A stretch of 64,000 bases of DNA from Streptosporangium amethystogenes (lineage in GTDB: Bacteria > Actinomycetota > Actinomycetes > Streptosporangiales > Streptosporangiaceae): positions 248,001-312,000 of the forward strand of contig NZ_JOEQ01000002.1 in NCBI RefSeq assembly GCF_000721075.1, read 5' to 3'. The position numbers and the translations under genes are program-made. Below the pieces are notes generated by a model. That model searched no databases, was not told the DNA's origin, and saw only the letters and a list, made by a program, of their open reading frames with translations. Shown piece by piece: positions 35,912 to 50,352 of this stretch; position 1 is the stretch's first letter, and every line of letters starts with the position of its first letter.

Positions 35912-37098
35912 CTACCTCTCCAGCGCCACGAGTCCGGGGAGGGTCTTGCCCTCCAGGTATTCCAAGCTGGCCCCGCCACCGGTGGAGATGTGCGAGAACC
36001 CGTCCTCGGGCAGGCCGAGCCTGCGCACGGCGGCGGCCGAGTCTCCCCCGCCGACGACCGTGAAGGCCTCCAAGCCGATCAACGCCTCGGCGACCGCGCG
36101 GGTTCCGCCGGAGAACGCCTCGAACTCGAAGACGCCCATCGGGCCGTTCCAGAACACGGTCCTGGCGTCGGCCAGCTTGTTCGCGAACAACTCGCGGGTG
36201 CGCGGGCCGATGTCGAGGCCCTGGCGGTCGGCCGGGATCGCGGTGGCGTCGACCACCTCGTACTCGGCGTCCTCGGCGAACTCGGTGGCCGCCAGCACGT
36301 CGACCGGCAGGACGAGCTGCACGCCACGCTTGGCCGCCTCGTTCAGGAAGCCCCGCACCTGGTCGAGCTGGTCCTCCTGGAGCAGCGACCGGCCCACCTC
36401 GTACCCCTGTGCCTTCAGGAAGGTGTAGGCCATGCCGCCGCCGATGAGGAGCCTGTCGACCTTGGTGAGCAGGTTGCCGATGACCCCGAGCTTGTCGGAG
36501 ACCTTCGCACCGCCCAGCACCACGGCGTACGGCCGTTCGGTGGTCTCGGTCAGCCTCTTGAGCACCTCGACCTCGGCCAGGACCAGCCGGCCCGCGGCGT
36601 GCGGCAGCAGGGCGGGCACGTCGTAGACGCTGGCGTGCTTGCGGTGCACCGCGCCGAAGCCGTCGCCCACGTAGAGGTCGGCGAGGGCGGCCAGCCTGGC
36701 CGCGAACCCGGCCCGCTCGGCGTCGTCCTTGGACTCCTCACCGGGCTCGAAGCGCAGGTTCTCCAGCAGGGCCACCTGGCCGTCCTGAAGCGCCTCCACG
36801 ACCTCCTGGGCCGACTTCCCGACCACGTCGGTCGCGAAGGCGACGTCCGTGCCCAGGAGCTCGCCCAGCCGCTTGGCGACGGGGGCCAGGGAGTAGTCCG
36901 GGTTCGGCTTGCCCTTGGGGCGCCCCAGGTGCGCGACGACGATCACGCGGGCGCCCCTGCGGGCGAGTTCCTCGATCGTCGGCACCGAGGCGCGGATGCG
37001 GCCGTCGTCGGTGATGACGTCCCCCTCCAGGGGGACGTTGAGGTCGGCGCGTACCAGGACGCGCCGACCGTCCACGTCGAACTCGGAGATGTCCTTCA

Positions 37099-37099
<1 letters not shown>
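35912..37099 (-). CDS. pgk: Phosphoglycerate kinase
   Basis: This is a 395-residue two-domain glycolytic kinase. [12 protein letters not shown] opens the substrate domain, [11 protein letters not shown] and [11 protein letters not shown] carry basic contacts, [14 protein letters not shown] starts the nucleotide domain, and [16 protein letters not shown] and [16 protein letters not shown] close it. The ATG at 37099 shares one base with the gap stop (TGATG), showing tight coupling. Confidence 0.96.
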
Positions 37100-38235
<1,136 letters not shown>

Positions 38236-38319
38236 TTAACCCATGAACAGGTATCGCACCATTCAAGTAAAGTGCCCGACTCGTCACCGTAAACCCCTTC
38301 GGCCTCACGAGGAGCTGCC

Positions 38320-38826
38320 ATGACGGACAACGATCCACATCTGGCAAACGGGCTTCTACCAGGTATTTTTACCGGTCTCGGCGCCACCCTGGTCGGCGCC
38401 GCGGCCTACGGCGCGCTCATCGGCTTCAGCGGGTACGAGATCGGCTTCGCCGCCATCGGCGTCGGTCTCCTCGTCGGCCTCGCCATGATGGCGGTCAGGC
38501 CGACGAGCCCGGTGCTGCCGCCGCTGGCCGCCCTCTTCTCCCTGATCGGCGCCGCGCTCGGCCAGGTCGCCGGATACGTGATCATCTGGGTACGGGCCTC
38601 CGGCGACGACTACGGCTCGGCGCTGACCCAGGTTCTCAACACCTTCCCCGAGGATCTCCGGCGCGATCCCAAGTCACTGCTGTTCTGGGCGATCGCCGCC
38701 TACGCGGGCTTCGGCTTCGTGAGCAGAAGAGTCAAGGCCGCCCGCGAAGCCCACACCGCCTCGTCCGTCCCGCAGCCGGACGAGGCCGACCAGGTGGACT
38801 ACTTCGCGCCCAAAAAGCAGCCCTGA
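38320..38826 (+). CDS. Small integral membrane protein, function unknown
   Basis: This is a 168-residue protein with four hydrophobic segments (about residues 13-35, 40-58, 66-90 and 121-135) and a charged C-terminus ending YFAPKKQP. There is no recognisable catalytic motif. GAGGAG lies 6 bases before the ATG. It is divergent from gap and convergent with whiA. The position between gap and whiA suggests a conserved core protein of actinomycetes, but I cannot name it. Confidence 0.75.
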   Translation: MTDNDPHLANGLLPGIFTGLGATLVGAAAYGALIGFSGYEIGFAAIGVGLLVGLAMMAVRPTSPVLPPLAALFSLIGAALGQVAGYVIIWVRASGDDYGSALTQVLNTFPEDLRRDPKSLLFWAIAAYAGFGFVSRRVKAAREAHTASSVPQPDEADQVDYFAPKKQP

Positions 38827-38909
38827 GCGGGCCTTGAACGGCACGTATCGGAGCCGCGCTCTCGGTGCGATCACCGGGCGCGACGCCGCCCTTCCGGACC
38901 GGGGACGCG

Positions 38910-39890
38910 TCAGGGGGCCAGCATGTCGACGGTGAGATTGGCCTCGGTATTGGGGATGCCGATGTCCTGAGCGCGCTTGTCGGCCATGGCCAGCAGCCGG
39001 CGGATGCGACCGGCGATGGCGTCCTTGGTCAGGGGCGGGTCGGCGAGCTGGCCGAGCTCCTCCAAGGACGCCTGCTTGTGCTCCACCCGCAGGCGGCCGG
39101 CGATCACCAGGTGCTCCGGGGCCTCCTCCCCGAGAATCTCCAGTGCCCGCTGGACCCTGGCTCCGGCGGCGACCGCGGCGCGGGCCGAGCGGCGCAGGTT
39201 GGCGTCGTCGAAGTTGGCCAGCCGGTTGGCCGTCGCCCGGACCTCACGGCGCATCCGCCGCTCCTCCCAGGCCAGCACGCTGTCGTGGGCGCCCAGCCTG
39301 GTCAGCAGCGCGCCGATGGCGTCGCCGTCACGGACCACCACCCGGTCGACGCCGCGCACCTCGCGGGCCTTGGCATGGATCTTCAGCCGCCGCGCCGACC
39401 CGACCAGCGCGAGCGCCGCCTCGGGCCCCGGACAGGTGACCTCCAGCGACATCGAGCGCCCGGGCTCGGTGAGCGAGCCGTGCGCCAGGAACGCCCCCCG
39501 CCAGGCCGCCTCGGCATCGCAGGCCGCCCCGGCGACGACCTGGCGGGGCAGGCCACGGACCGGGCGCCCGTGGTTGTCGATCAGGCCGGTCTGGCGGGCC
39601 AGCGCCTCCCCGTCACGGTAGACCCGCACGAGGTAGCGCGATCCCTTGCGCAACCCCGCCGGGGCCAGCACGAGCACCTCCGCCTTGTGCCCGAAGACTT
39701 CACCGATGTCCTTGATAAGCCGCCGGGCGGTGACGTTGGTGTCCAACTCGGCCTCGATCACGATCCGGCCGCTCACCAGGTGCAAACCGCTCGCGAACCG
39801 CAGCAGCGTCGACACCTCGGCCTTACGGCAGCAAGGCTTCAGGACCGTCAGCCTGCTCAGCTCGTCCTTGACCACACCTGTCATCGCCAT
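38910..39890 (-). CDS. whiA: Sporulation/division regulator WhiA
   Basis: This is a 326-residue DNA-binding protein with a degenerate LAGLIDADG homing-endonuclease-like N-terminus ([35 protein letters not shown]) and a C-terminal helix-turn-helix ([26 protein letters not shown]). In filamentous actinomycetes it commits aerial hyphae to sporulation septation with WhiB. The start [14 protein letters not shown] at 39890 fits the family N-terminus. It is last in the uvrC-rapZ-yvcK-whiA cluster, a very conserved order. Confidence 0.95.
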   Translation of the reverse strand: MAMTGVVKDELSRLTVLKPCCRKAEVSTLLRFASGLHLVSGRIVIEAELDTNVTARRLIKDIGEVFGHKAEVLVLAPAGLRKGSRYLVRVYRDGEALARQTGLIDNHGRPVRGLPRQVVAGAACDAEAAWRGAFLAHGSLTEPGRSMSLEVTCPGPEAALALVGSARRLKIHAKAREVRGVDRVVVRDGDAIGALLTRLGAHDSVLAWEERRMRREVRATANRLANFDDANLRRSARAAVAAGARVQRALEILGEEAPEHLVIAGRLRVEHKQASLEELGQLADPPLTKDAIAGRIRRLLAMADKRAQDIGIPNTEANLTVDMLAP

Positions 39891-39983
39891 GCGCGTTCGT
39901 CCTCCCCCATACAGACCCCATGCGGCCCGAGATGAATCGGGCTCACAGCAGTTTCTCGCACTCCTGAGCACCGCTGACCAGGA

Positions 39984-40919
39984 TCAACGCTTCGCACGGA
40001 AAATCTCGTCCAGGACGGAGGCAAGACGTTGTGCATCGTGTCGCGGCGAGCCGTCCTCATCCGCCACCGAGGCCAGGACCAGCCGCCCGCCAAAGCCGGC
40101 CACCGCCTTCTCCAGTTCCTCACCGTCGTCGGCCACGCCGGTGTCCGCGACGACCACGTCCACCTCCAGGGACGGCGCGTGCTGACGCAGCACCTCCAGG
40201 TGTTTCTGGGGGGAGAAACCGTCGGTCTCCCCCGCCTGGGGAGCGAGGTTCAGCGTGACCAGGCGCCGCGCGCGGGTGGTGTGCAACGCCTCGGCCAGTT
40301 CGGGCACCTTCAGGTGGGGCAGCACGCTGGTGAACCAGGAGCCGGGGCCGAACACCACCCAGTCGGCGTCCAGGACCGCCTCAACGGCCTCTGGGCACGC
40401 CGGTGGGTCCTCGGGGACCAGCGAGATGGCCCGGACCCTGCCCGGGGTGAGCGCGCAGGCCACCTGGCCGCGCACCGTGCTCACCAGACCGTCCAGCTCC
40501 ACCTCGGCGGCGATGTCAAGTGGCACCGAGGACATCGGCAGCACCCGCCCGTGCGCGCCGAGCAGCCGCCCGAGCCAGTCGAGCCCGGCGACCGTGTCGC
40601 CCAGGCGCTCCCAGAGCGCCACGATCAGCAGGTTGCCGATCGCGTGGCCGTCCAGGTCACCATCGCTGCGGAAGCGATGCTGGACGACCTCGCTCCAGGT
40701 GTGGCCCCACTCGTCGTCACCGCACAGGGCGGCCAGCGCCATCCTCAGGTCTCCCGGGGGCAACACGCCGAACTCGCGGCGGAGGCGGCCGCTGGAACCT
40801 CCGTCGTCGGCCACGGTGACCACCGCCGTCAGCCGGGAGGTGACCCTCCGCAGTGCCGACAGCGAGGCGTACAGCCCGTGCCCTCCACCCAGCGCGACAA
40901 CCTTGAGACCTTCATTCAC
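39984..40919 (-). CDS. yvcK: YvcK/CofD-like gluconeogenesis factor
   Basis: This is a 311-residue protein with N-terminal VVALGGGHGLYASLSALRR and a CofD-like core including VTVADDGGSSGRLRREFG, DLRMALAAL and DWVVFGPGSWFTSVLPHL. Homologues bind UDP-sugars and are needed for cell shape or growth on gluconeogenic sources. The enzymatic CofD transfer activity is not expected in this subgroup. The ATG overlaps the rapZ stop (ATGA). Confidence 0.92.
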   Translation of the reverse strand: MNEGLKVVALGGGHGLYASLSALRRVTSRLTAVVTVADDGGSSGRLRREFGVLPPGDLRMALAALCGDDEWGHTWSEVVQHRFRSDGDLDGHAIGNLLIVALWERLGDTVAGLDWLGRLLGAHGRVLPMSSVPLDIAAEVELDGLVSTVRGQVACALTPGRVRAISLVPEDPPACPEAVEAVLDADWVVFGPGSWFTSVLPHLKVPELAEALHTTRARRLVTLNLAPQAGETDGFSPQKHLEVLRQHAPSLEVDVVVADTGVADDGEELEKAVAGFGGRLVLASVADEDGSPRHDAQRLASVLDEIFRAKR

Positions 40920-41788
40920 TCCCGGCCCACATCCCGATGGCTTACCTGCACCTCCATGCCACCCCGATCCCGCAGCCGACCGCCGATCTGCTCGGCCATG
41001 GCGACGCTGCGGTGCTTGCCCCCGGTGCAGCCGACGGCGAGCGTGGCGTAGCTCTTGCCCTCGCGGGTGTAGCCGGAGGCGATGATGGCGAACATCTCGT
41101 CGTAGGCGTCCAGGAGTTCCTTCGCACCCGCCTGGTTGAGAACGTACTCCCGTACGGGGGCGTCCAGGCCGTTCATGGGGCGAAGTTCGGGAACCCAGTG
41201 CGGATTGGGCAGGAACCGGCAGTCGACGACCATGTCCGCGTCGACCGGCAGGCCGTACTTGTAGCCGAAGGAGACGACGTTGACCCGCAGGCCCGGACGA
41301 TCCTCGCCACCGAAGAAGGCGACGATCTTCCCCCTGAGCTCGTGGACGTTGAGGTTGGAGGTGTCGATCACCAGGTCGGCGTTGGCCCGGACCTCACGCA
41401 GGATGCCGCGCTCGCGGGCGATCCCGTCGACCAGCCGGCCGTCGCTCTGCAGCGGGTGCGGGCGGCGGACGTTCTCGAACCTGCGGACCAGCTCCTCGTC
41501 ACTGGCCTCAAGGAACACCACGCGCACGCCGACGCCGCGCCCCTCCAGCTCCTCGATGGCACTGTTGAGGTCACTGGTGAAGGCCAGGCTGCGCACGTCG
41601 ACCACCGCGGCCACCTTGTCGGCGGCCAGCTTGGCCCGCCCCGCCTCCTCGGCCATGGCGAACAGCAGCCCCGGCGGCAGGTTGTCGATGACGAACCACC
41701 CCAGATCCTCCAGGGCCTTGGCGGCGGTGCTCCGCCCCGCCCCCGACATTCCGGTGACGAGGACGAACGCGGACTCTCTTTCGCTCAT
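40916..41788 (-). CDS. rapZ: RapZ-like nucleotide-binding protein
   Basis: This is a 290-residue P-loop protein (YvcJ/RapZ family). The Walker A is [15 protein letters not shown], where Arg replaces the usual Lys. Further motifs are [29 protein letters not shown] and the C-terminal [16 protein letters not shown]. In E. coli RapZ steers small-RNA decay in aminosugar control. In actinomycetes the role is unclear. It overlaps uvrC and yvcK by 4 bases on each side. Confidence 0.92.
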   Translation of the reverse strand: MSERESAFVLVTGMSGAGRSTAAKALEDLGWFVIDNLPPGLLFAMAEEAGRAKLAADKVAAVVDVRSLAFTSDLNSAIEELEGRGVGVRVVFLEASDEELVRRFENVRRPHPLQSDGRLVDGIARERGILREVRANADLVIDTSNLNVHELRGKIVAFFGGEDRPGLRVNVVSFGYKYGLPVDADMVVDCRFLPNPHWVPELRPMNGLDAPVREYVLNQAGAKELLDAYDEMFAIIASGYTREGKSYATLAVGCTGGKHRSVAMAEQIGGRLRDRGGMEVQVSHRDVGRE

Positions 41789-43755
41789 GGGTTCTGCCCC
41801 TTCAAGACCGACACGATCGTCTCGGCCGTCGAGGGGCCGATCCCGGGAACCTCGCAGATCTGTGCCGCGGTCGCCTCCCGCAGCCGTTTCACCGATCCGA
41901 AATGCTTGATCAACGCCTGCCTGCGGGCCGGGCCGAGTCCGGGAACCTCGTCCAGAGCGCTTTCCTTGACGCTCTTCGACCGCTTGGATCGATGGTAGGT
42001 GATGGCGAAGCGGTGAGCCTCGTCGCGCACCCGCTGGAGAAGGTAAAGGGCCTCGCTGGCGCGGGCGAGGATCACCGGCAGGTCCTCACCGGGCAGCCAG
42101 ACCTCCTCCAGCCGCTTGGCCAGGCCGCACACCGCCACGTCGTCGACGCCCAGTTCGTCGAGCGCCCTGCGGGCCGCCGCGGCCTGCGCCGGACCGCCGT
42201 CGACGACGACCAGGTTGGGCGGGTAGGCGAACTTGCGCGGCCTGCCGGTCTCCGGGTCGATGCCCTGGGTCCGCAGCCCCTCGCCGGGCCCCTCACCCGG
42301 CCCCTCTCCTGGCTCTGCCATGGCGTCGGCGTCGAGATCCCCGGTGGCCGAACGTTCCTCCAGGTAGCGCTTGAAGCGGCGGGAGATCACCTCGTAGATG
42401 GAGGCGACGTCGCCCTCGGTGGAGCGCACCGAGAACCTGCGGTACTCGCTCTTGCGGGCCAGGCCGTCCTCGAACACCACCATGGAGGCCACCACGTCGG
42501 TGCCCTGCAGGTGGGAGACGTCGTAGCACTCGATGCGGAGCGGCACCTGGTCCAGACCGAGAGCGTCGGCGACCTCCTGCAGCGCCCTGCTCCGCGCGGT
42601 CAGGTCGCCGGCCCGCTTGAGCTTGTGCTGTTTCAGGGACTCCACGGCGTTGCGCTCGACGGTCTCCATCAGCGACCTCTTGTCACCCCGCTGCGGAACC
42701 CTGATCTCCACCCTGGCCCCGCGCTGCTCGCCGAGCAGCTCGGAGACCGCCTCCGTGTCGGGTGGCAGGACGGGGACCAGCACCTCCCTGGGCAGCGCCT
42801 CGGCGGCCGCGTCACCGTACATCTGCAGCAGGAACTGCTCGACCAGCTCGCCGGGAGTGGCCTCCTCGACCTTGTCCACCACCCAGCCGCGCTGACCCCT
42901 GATCCGCCCGTCACGGACGTAGAAGACCTGGACGGCGGCCTCCAGCGGATCCTCCGTCAGGGCGATCACATCGCAGTCGGTGTTGTCGCCCAGGACCACC
43001 GCCTGCTTCTCCATCGCCCGCTGCAGGGCTCCGATGTCGTCGCGCAGCCTGGCCGCCCGCTCGTACTCCTGCGCGGCGGCGGCCTCGCGCATCTCGCGCT
43101 CCAGCCGCTTGACGAACCGGCCGGTGTTGCCGGCCATGAACTCGCAGAAGTCGTCGGCCAGCTTCCGGTGCTCCTCGGCGGTGACCCGGCCGACGCAGGG
43201 GGCGGAGCACTTGTCGATGTAACCCAGCAGGCAGGGGCGCCCGACCTGCGCGGCCCGCCGGAACACCCCCGTCGAGCAGCTCCTGATCGGGAACACCCGG
43301 AGCAGCAGGTCGACGGTCTCCCTGATCGCCCAGGCGTGGGAGTAGGGGCCGAAGTAGCGGGTGCCCTTGCGCTTGGCCCCGCGTAGCACCTGGACCCGGG
43401 GAAACTCCTCGCCCATGGTGACCGCGAGGTAGGGATAGGACTTGTCGTCGCGGTATTTGACGTTGAACCGCGGGTCGTACTCCTTGATCCAGGAGTATTC
43501 GAGCTGGAGCGCCTCGACCTCGGTGCCGACGACGGTCCAGTCGACGTCCACGGCGGTCGTGAGCATGGTCTGGGTGCGCGGATGCAGGCCCGCGAAGTCG
43601 GCGAAGTAGGAGTTGAGCCGCTGGCGCAGGCTCTTGGCCTTGCCGACGTAGACGACCCGGCCTCCGGCGTCCTTGAACCGGTAGACGCCGGGGGACTCGG
43701 GGATCGACCCCGGCTTCGGCCGGAAACTCGCCGGACCACCCACAGATCTCGCCAC
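41785..43755 (-). CDS. uvrC: Excinuclease ABC subunit C
   Basis: This is a 656-residue nucleotide-excision repair nuclease. The N-terminal GIY-YIG domain ([25 protein letters not shown]) makes the 3' incision, and the UvrB-interacting UVR motif is around [22 protein letters not shown]. An RNase H-like domain for the 5' cut has [23 protein letters not shown] and VVDGGPAQ, and helix-hairpin-helix repeats come last ([29 protein letters not shown]). A Gly/Pro/Glu repeat ([10 protein letters not shown]) sits between the two RNase H segments. The GTG start is at 43755. Confidence 0.96.
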   Translation of the reverse strand: MARSVGGPASFRPKPGSIPESPGVYRFKDAGGRVVYVGKAKSLRQRLNSYFADFAGLHPRTQTMLTTAVDVDWTVVGTEVEALQLEYSWIKEYDPRFNVKYRDDKSYPYLAVTMGEEFPRVQVLRGAKRKGTRYFGPYSHAWAIRETVDLLLRVFPIRSCSTGVFRRAAQVGRPCLLGYIDKCSAPCVGRVTAEEHRKLADDFCEFMAGNTGRFVKRLEREMREAAAAQEYERAARLRDDIGALQRAMEKQAVVLGDNTDCDVIALTEDPLEAAVQVFYVRDGRIRGQRGWVVDKVEEATPGELVEQFLLQMYGDAAAEALPREVLVPVLPPDTEAVSELLGEQRGARVEIRVPQRGDKRSLMETVERNAVESLKQHKLKRAGDLTARSRALQEVADALGLDQVPLRIECYDVSHLQGTDVVASMVVFEDGLARKSEYRRFSVRSTEGDVASIYEVISRRFKRYLEERSATGDLDADAMAEPGEGPGEGPGEGLRTQGIDPETGRPRKFAYPPNLVVVDGGPAQAAAARRALDELGVDDVAVCGLAKRLEEVWLPGEDLPVILARASEALYLLQRVRDEAHRFAITYHRSKRSKSVKESALDEVPGLGPARRQALIKHFGSVKRLREATAAQICEVPGIGPSTAETIVSVLKGQNP

Positions 43756-43842
43756 GTGGAAAGCCTATCGGCCCGGACCGACAGGTTTCCTTACCGCTTT
43801 TCCCGGCACGGCCTCCGTCCCCGGAGAACCGGTGACAGGCGA

Positions 43843-43877
43843 CCCCGCCGCCGGGGCGAGTTCTTCCGGCGGCGGGG
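43843..43877 (-). terminator. Terminator hairpin after the Rieske gene
   Basis: The arms 43843-43854 and 43866-43877 (CCCCGCCGCCGG and its complement) enclose an 11-base loop. They lie 11 bases beyond the stop of the minus-strand Rieske gene and in front of uvrC. Confidence 0.8.
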
Positions 43878-43888
43878 CGTGACCGGAT

Positions 43889-44341
43889 TCAGGCGAGGCT
43901 GATGGAGTCGCCGTCCACCTTGATCGCCTTCTCCTCCAGCGGCTTCGAGGCCGGGCCGCCCGCCACGGAACCATCAGCGATCTTGAACTTGCTGTGGTGA
44001 CACGGGCAGTCGATGGTGCCGTCCACGACCTTGTCCACGTCGCATCCCTGGTGGGTGCAGACGGAGCTGAACGCCTTGAACTGGCCCGCGGCCGGCTGGG
44101 TGATCACGATCTTCTGGTCCTTGAAGACCTTGCCGCCCCCCTCGGGAATGTCCGCCGTCTTGGCCAGGACGTTCGCCGCCGCGTCGCCCGCGCCGGCCTC
44201 CGGCGCCTGCGAGGACGCGGTCGAGGAGGTGTCACCGCCGCTCGCCGCGGGCTCTTCCGAGCTCCCGCACGCGGTCAGCACCGCCGCCACCCCGGCCCCT
44301 CCGGCACCCAATATCACCGTACGACGCGTCGTCTCAGTCAT
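43889..44341 (-). CDS. Rieske [2Fe-2S] lipoprotein 1
   Basis: This is a 150-residue exported protein. TRRTVILGAGGAGVAAVLTAC is a Tat-like signal (TRRTV) ending in a lipobox, followed by a Ser/Ala/Gly linker. The Rieske domain has CTHQGCDV and CPCHHSKF, the two Cys/His pairs that hold a 2Fe-2S cluster. Stand-alone Rieske lipoproteins of this kind are common in actinomycetes, and their redox partner is unknown. A close relative lies immediately upstream. The 44342-44549 gap shows no gene. Confidence 0.88.
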   Translation of the reverse strand: MTETTRRTVILGAGGAGVAAVLTACGSSEEPAASGGDTSSTASSQAPEAGAGDAAANVLAKTADIPEGGGKVFKDQKIVITQPAAGQFKAFSSVCTHQGCDVDKVVDGTIDCPCHHSKFKIADGSVAGGPASKPLEEKAIKVDGDSISLA

Positions 44342-44549
44342 GTATCTCCTCCAGGATCATCATCTTCAGGTATGGCTGGCACCCCGATGACGGTTCAGCA
44401 TGCCGTACGCCGTGTCAGGAGACTGTGAAGAATGACGCCCCTGGCGCTCTTTCTGGATCATCTGGAGAATTCCATGGAAACCCTCATCGCGGATTTCGGC
44501 CCCGGCGGGCTCGACGGATCCCCCCTGGCGGAGAGGGCGGCGCGAACCG

Positions 44550-44969
44550 TCAGACCATGATGATCCCGTCACCCTCGACCTTCAGCGCGTACTGGACCAG
44601 CGGCGCCTCCGCCGGGCCCTTGAGGCATTTGCCGGAGTCGGCGGCGAACTCGCTGCCGTGGCAGGGGCAGCGGATGACGCCGTCCCCGACCCTTCCGACC
44701 GCGCACCCCCGGTGCGGGCAGCTCGCCGTGAACGCCCTGAACACCCCAGAGGTCGGCTGGGTGATCACGATCTTCCACTTGCTGATCACCTTGCCGCCGC
44801 CCACCGGGACGTCGGCGGTCCTCGCGATGACCTTCCCCTTGATCCCCGGCGGCACGATGGCGGCGGCGGGTTCCCCGCTGCCGCATCCGGCCAGCGCCGC
44901 CCCGCACGCCACGGCCCCCGCGGCGGCGATCACCTGCCTGCGCGCGGGCCCGGCGGAGGTTTCCTGCAT
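44550..44969 (-). CDS. Rieske [2Fe-2S] lipoprotein 2
   Basis: This is a 139-residue exported protein with a twin-Arg-like signal (ARRQVIAAAGAVACGAALAGC, lipobox LAGC) and a Rieske domain with CPHRGCAV and CPCHGSEF. The ATG at 44969 is preferred; a longer frame reaches 45026 but would begin inside the uvrA terminator. The paralogue next door keeps the same domain (shared ITQP.sG.F.AF segment) with diverged sequence, so this is an old tandem duplication. Confidence 0.85.
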   Translation of the reverse strand: MQETSAGPARRQVIAAAGAVACGAALAGCGSGEPAAAIVPPGIKGKVIARTADVPVGGGKVISKWKIVITQPTSGVFRAFTASCPHRGCAVGRVGDGVIRCPCHGSEFAADSGKCLKGPAEAPLVQYALKVEGDGIIMV

Positions 44970-45006
44970 GCTCACTGCGGCCCTTCTCGCAACATCATCC
45001 CCGTCA

Positions 45007-45051
45007 GAACCGGGCTTCCGCGTCAAGGGTATTGACGCGGAAGCCCGGTTC
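45007..45051 (-). terminator. uvrA terminator, perfect 20-bp stem
   Basis: The arms 45007-45026 and 45032-45051 are exact reverse complements around a GGGTA loop. They lie 12 bases after the uvrA stop and separate uvrA from the downstream Rieske genes. Confidence 0.9.
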
Positions 45052-45063
45052 CGAATCCGGCCT

Positions 45064-47904
<2,841 letters not shown>

Positions 47905-48179
47905 AGTAGTCCCGACGTCGATTTAGAGGGTTGGAAGCGGTCGCGGGAAGACTAGCGAGAGGGACCGACAATTTTCCGGGCCGGCGTCCGGAGCTCAGGG
48001 GTTCCCCGCCCTCTCCAGATTACGGCCTTCCCTTGGATGCGGCAGGTCATCCCCGGTTTCAACAGTGTGAACACCCCCCTTATGCCCCGCCTCACCCGCC
48101 GGGCGGCGATGATGAGGGTGGGGCCGGGCACCACTCGCGCCCCGTCCCGCCCCGCCGTGACACCATCCGAGGAGAATCC

Positions 48180-48821
48180 GTGACGTACACCGGTGATGTG
48201 CAGGTCGGCGGCCCCGCAGACCTGCGTGAGCTGCCCGGCCTGACGATCGCCAAACTGGCCGTCGGCCTGTTCGACAACAACGCCTACCTGCTCCGGTGCA
48301 CCCGGACCGGTGACGGCGTGCTCATCGACGCGGCCGCCGAGCCCGACCGGCTGCTGGAGCTCATCGGTGACCGGCCGATCAGCAAGATCATCACCACCCA
48401 CCAGCACGGCGACCACTGGCAGGCCCTTGCGGAGGTCGCCAGGGCGACCGGTGCCTCGGTGATCGCCCACCCGCTCGACGCGCCGGGGCTGCCGGTGCCG
48501 GTGGACCTGGAGGTGGAGCACGGCGAGGAGATCACCGTCGGCGAGGTCGGCCTGGAGGTGATCCACCTGCGCGGGCACACCCCGGGTTCGATCGCCCTGT
48601 ACCACCCCGGCCACCTGTTCACCGGCGACTCGCTCTTCCCCGGCGGCGTCGGCAACACCAACAAGGATCCCGAGCGGTTCGCCCAGCTCTTCGCCGACGT
48701 GTCAGAGCGGATCTTCGACCGGCTGCCGGACGACACCTGGGTCTATCCGGGCCACGGCAAGGACACCACGCTCGGCGCCGAGCGTCCCCACCTGCCCGAA
48801 TGGCGCGAGCGGGGCTGGTGA
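48180..48821 (+). CDS. MBL-fold hydrolase, glyoxalase II-like
   Basis: This is a 213-residue metallo-beta-lactamase-fold enzyme. The metal motif THQHGDHW, then RGHTPGSIALY, GDSLFPGG and YPGHGKDT give the full set of His/Asp ligands. The GTG start at 48180 has GAGGAGA upstream. The size fits single-domain thiol-ester or glyoxalase II-like hydrolases often found next to uvrA in actinomycetes. The substrate is not inferable. Confidence 0.88.
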   Translation: MTYTGDVQVGGPADLRELPGLTIAKLAVGLFDNNAYLLRCTRTGDGVLIDAAAEPDRLLELIGDRPISKIITTHQHGDHWQALAEVARATGASVIAHPLDAPGLPVPVDLEVEHGEEITVGEVGLEVIHLRGHTPGSIALYHPGHLFTGDSLFPGGVGNTNKDPERFAQLFADVSERIFDRLPDDTWVYPGHGKDTTLGAERPHLPEWRERGW

Positions 48822-48843
48822 CGCCCGCGCCGCCGGGGATCCT

Positions 48844-48875
48844 CCGCCCGCGGGACCGCCGGTCCCTGCGGGCGG
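48844..48875. terminator. Bidirectional terminator between MBL gene and pssA
   Basis: CCGCCCGCGGGACC (48844-48857) pairs with GGTCCCTGCGGGCGG (48861-48875) with one bulged base and a GCC loop, in the 63-base gap between convergent genes. Confidence 0.8.
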
Positions 48876-48884
48876 TTCCGGCGG

Positions 48885-49691
48885 TCAGCCGACTTCGGCG
48901 GACGCCCTGCGCTGCTCCTTGCGCTTCTCCCGCTTGAACATCAGGACGCGCAGCGGGATGGTCGCCACGATCGTCATCTGCATGACGGCCCCGACCTTGA
49001 TCAGCGTGTCGCCACCGGCCAGGCCCGCGACCCAGATGGTCAGGCAGGCAACGTTGATCATCATCCAGGCGAGCACCCCGGCGGCCACGTTGCCCTTGGG
49101 CTTGGGGTACTCGATCCGGCTCACCATGAGATACGCCACACCGAAGATGGGCAGGATCGTCCAGGTCGACGGAGGGAACAGCAGTACGACCGAGACCACG
49201 GTCATGGCGCCCATCGGGATGGGCAGGCCCATGAAATCGCCGCTCTTGGTCTTCACGCAGGCGAAACGCGCCAGCCGGATGACCCCGGCCAGCAGCACGG
49301 ACGCCGCCGCGGTCATCACCAGCAGGAACGGGATCTGCTGATTGAACCCCGCCCAGATGACCACCATGAAGGCGGGGGCGAAGCCGAAGCTGATCACGTC
49401 GGCGAGGTTGTCCAGCTCGGCCCCCATCGCCGAGGCGCGGAACTTCCTGGCCACCAGGCCGTCGAACAGATCACAGGTGGCACCGATCAGCAGGAGCACC
49501 ACGGCGGTGCCGAAGAACCGGGGGTCGGCCGCGAAGGGCTTGCCCTCCTGCAGCGCGTTGATGGCCGACCAGGAGAGCACGCAGACCGCCAGGAAGCCAC
49601 AGAGGGCGTTGCCAAGCGAGAGGGAGTCGGCGGCCGACAGGCGGAACGCCTTGCCCACGGGCCCTCGCGGCTCGTCGTCCGTCTCGTCCAT
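48885..49691 (-). CDS. pssA: CDP-diacylglycerol-serine O-phosphatidyltransferase
   Basis: This is a 268-residue integral membrane enzyme making phosphatidylserine from CDP-diacylglycerol and serine. The CDP-alcohol phosphotransferase motif is intact: DLFDGLVAR, then GAELDNLAD. About seven membrane helices follow. I take the ATG at 49691; a TTG at 49718 would overlap the psd end. The psd gene directly upstream decarboxylates the product to phosphatidylethanolamine. Confidence 0.93.
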   Translation of the reverse strand: MDETDDEPRGPVGKAFRLSAADSLSLGNALCGFLAVCVLSWSAINALQEGKPFAADPRFFGTAVVLLLIGATCDLFDGLVARKFRASAMGAELDNLADVISFGFAPAFMVVIWAGFNQQIPFLLVMTAAASVLLAGVIRLARFACVKTKSGDFMGLPIPMGAMTVVSVVLLFPPSTWTILPIFGVAYLMVSRIEYPKPKGNVAAGVLAWMMINVACLTIWVAGLAGGDTLIKVGAVMQMTIVATIPLRVLMFKREKRKEQRRASAEVG

Positions 49692-49704
49692 CGGCCAGCT
49701 CGCG

Positions 49705-50352
49705 TCAGCCGTGGTCAAGACCGGTCACCCCCGCGATGGTCCGCTGGCCCACCGAGAGCGCCGGGGCGATCCCCTCGGGGAGGTAGACGTCGACCCGCGA
49801 GCCAAGCCTGATCAGGCCGATCCGCTCGGCTCTGGCGACCTTCGCCCCCTCGGCCACGTAGGGCACGATGCGGCGAGCGACCGCACCGGCGATCTGGACG
49901 AACTCGATGTCGCCGAGCGCGGTGTCCAGGTGCCAGACGACCCGCTCGTTGGTATCGCTGTCCTTGTTGAACGCGGGCAGGTACCCCCCGGAGACGTGCT
50001 CCACCGAGGTGACCGTTCCGGCCAGTGGCGCCCGGTTGACGTGCACGTCGAGTGGGCTCATGAAGATCGCCACCCTGGTCCGGCCGTCCGGCCATGGATC
50101 GATGCTCTGCACCACACCGTCCGCGGGCGACAGGATCCGCCCGGTGCCCGGCGTCCGATCCGGATCGCGGAAGAACCAGAGCATCCCACCGGTGAGCGCG
50201 GTCAGCGGAACCGCCGCCAGCGCCCAGCGCCGGTCACGGCGGCTGAGCAGGGAGGTCACAGTGGCGGCGGCCACGGTCGGGAGCAACCACGGGGAGACGC
50301 CACGTGCCAGGCCCAGCGGACCTGGCCGGTGGCTTGCTGAATCGTGGGACAC
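49705..50352 (-). CDS. psd: Phosphatidylserine decarboxylase, short type
   Basis: This is a 215-residue proenzyme that yields phosphatidylethanolamine. Two N-terminal membrane segments are followed by ILSPADGVVQSID, FMSPLDVHVNRAPL (His ligand region) and the self-cleavage site LGSRVDVYLPEG near the C-terminus, where the Ser becomes the pyruvoyl group. The length fits the short Psd branch of actinobacteria. It heads the psd-pssA pair. Bases 50353-50480 upstream are A/T-richer and probably carry the promoter. Confidence 0.93.
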   Translation of the reverse strand: MSHDSASHRPGPLGLARGVSPWLLPTVAAATVTSLLSRRDRRWALAAVPLTALTGGMLWFFRDPDRTPGTGRILSPADGVVQSIDPWPDGRTRVAIFMSPLDVHVNRAPLAGTVTSVEHVSGGYLPAFNKDSDTNERVVWHLDTALGDIEFVQIAGAVARRIVPYVAEGAKVARAERIGLIRLGSRVDVYLPEGIAPALSVGQRTIAGVTGLDHG

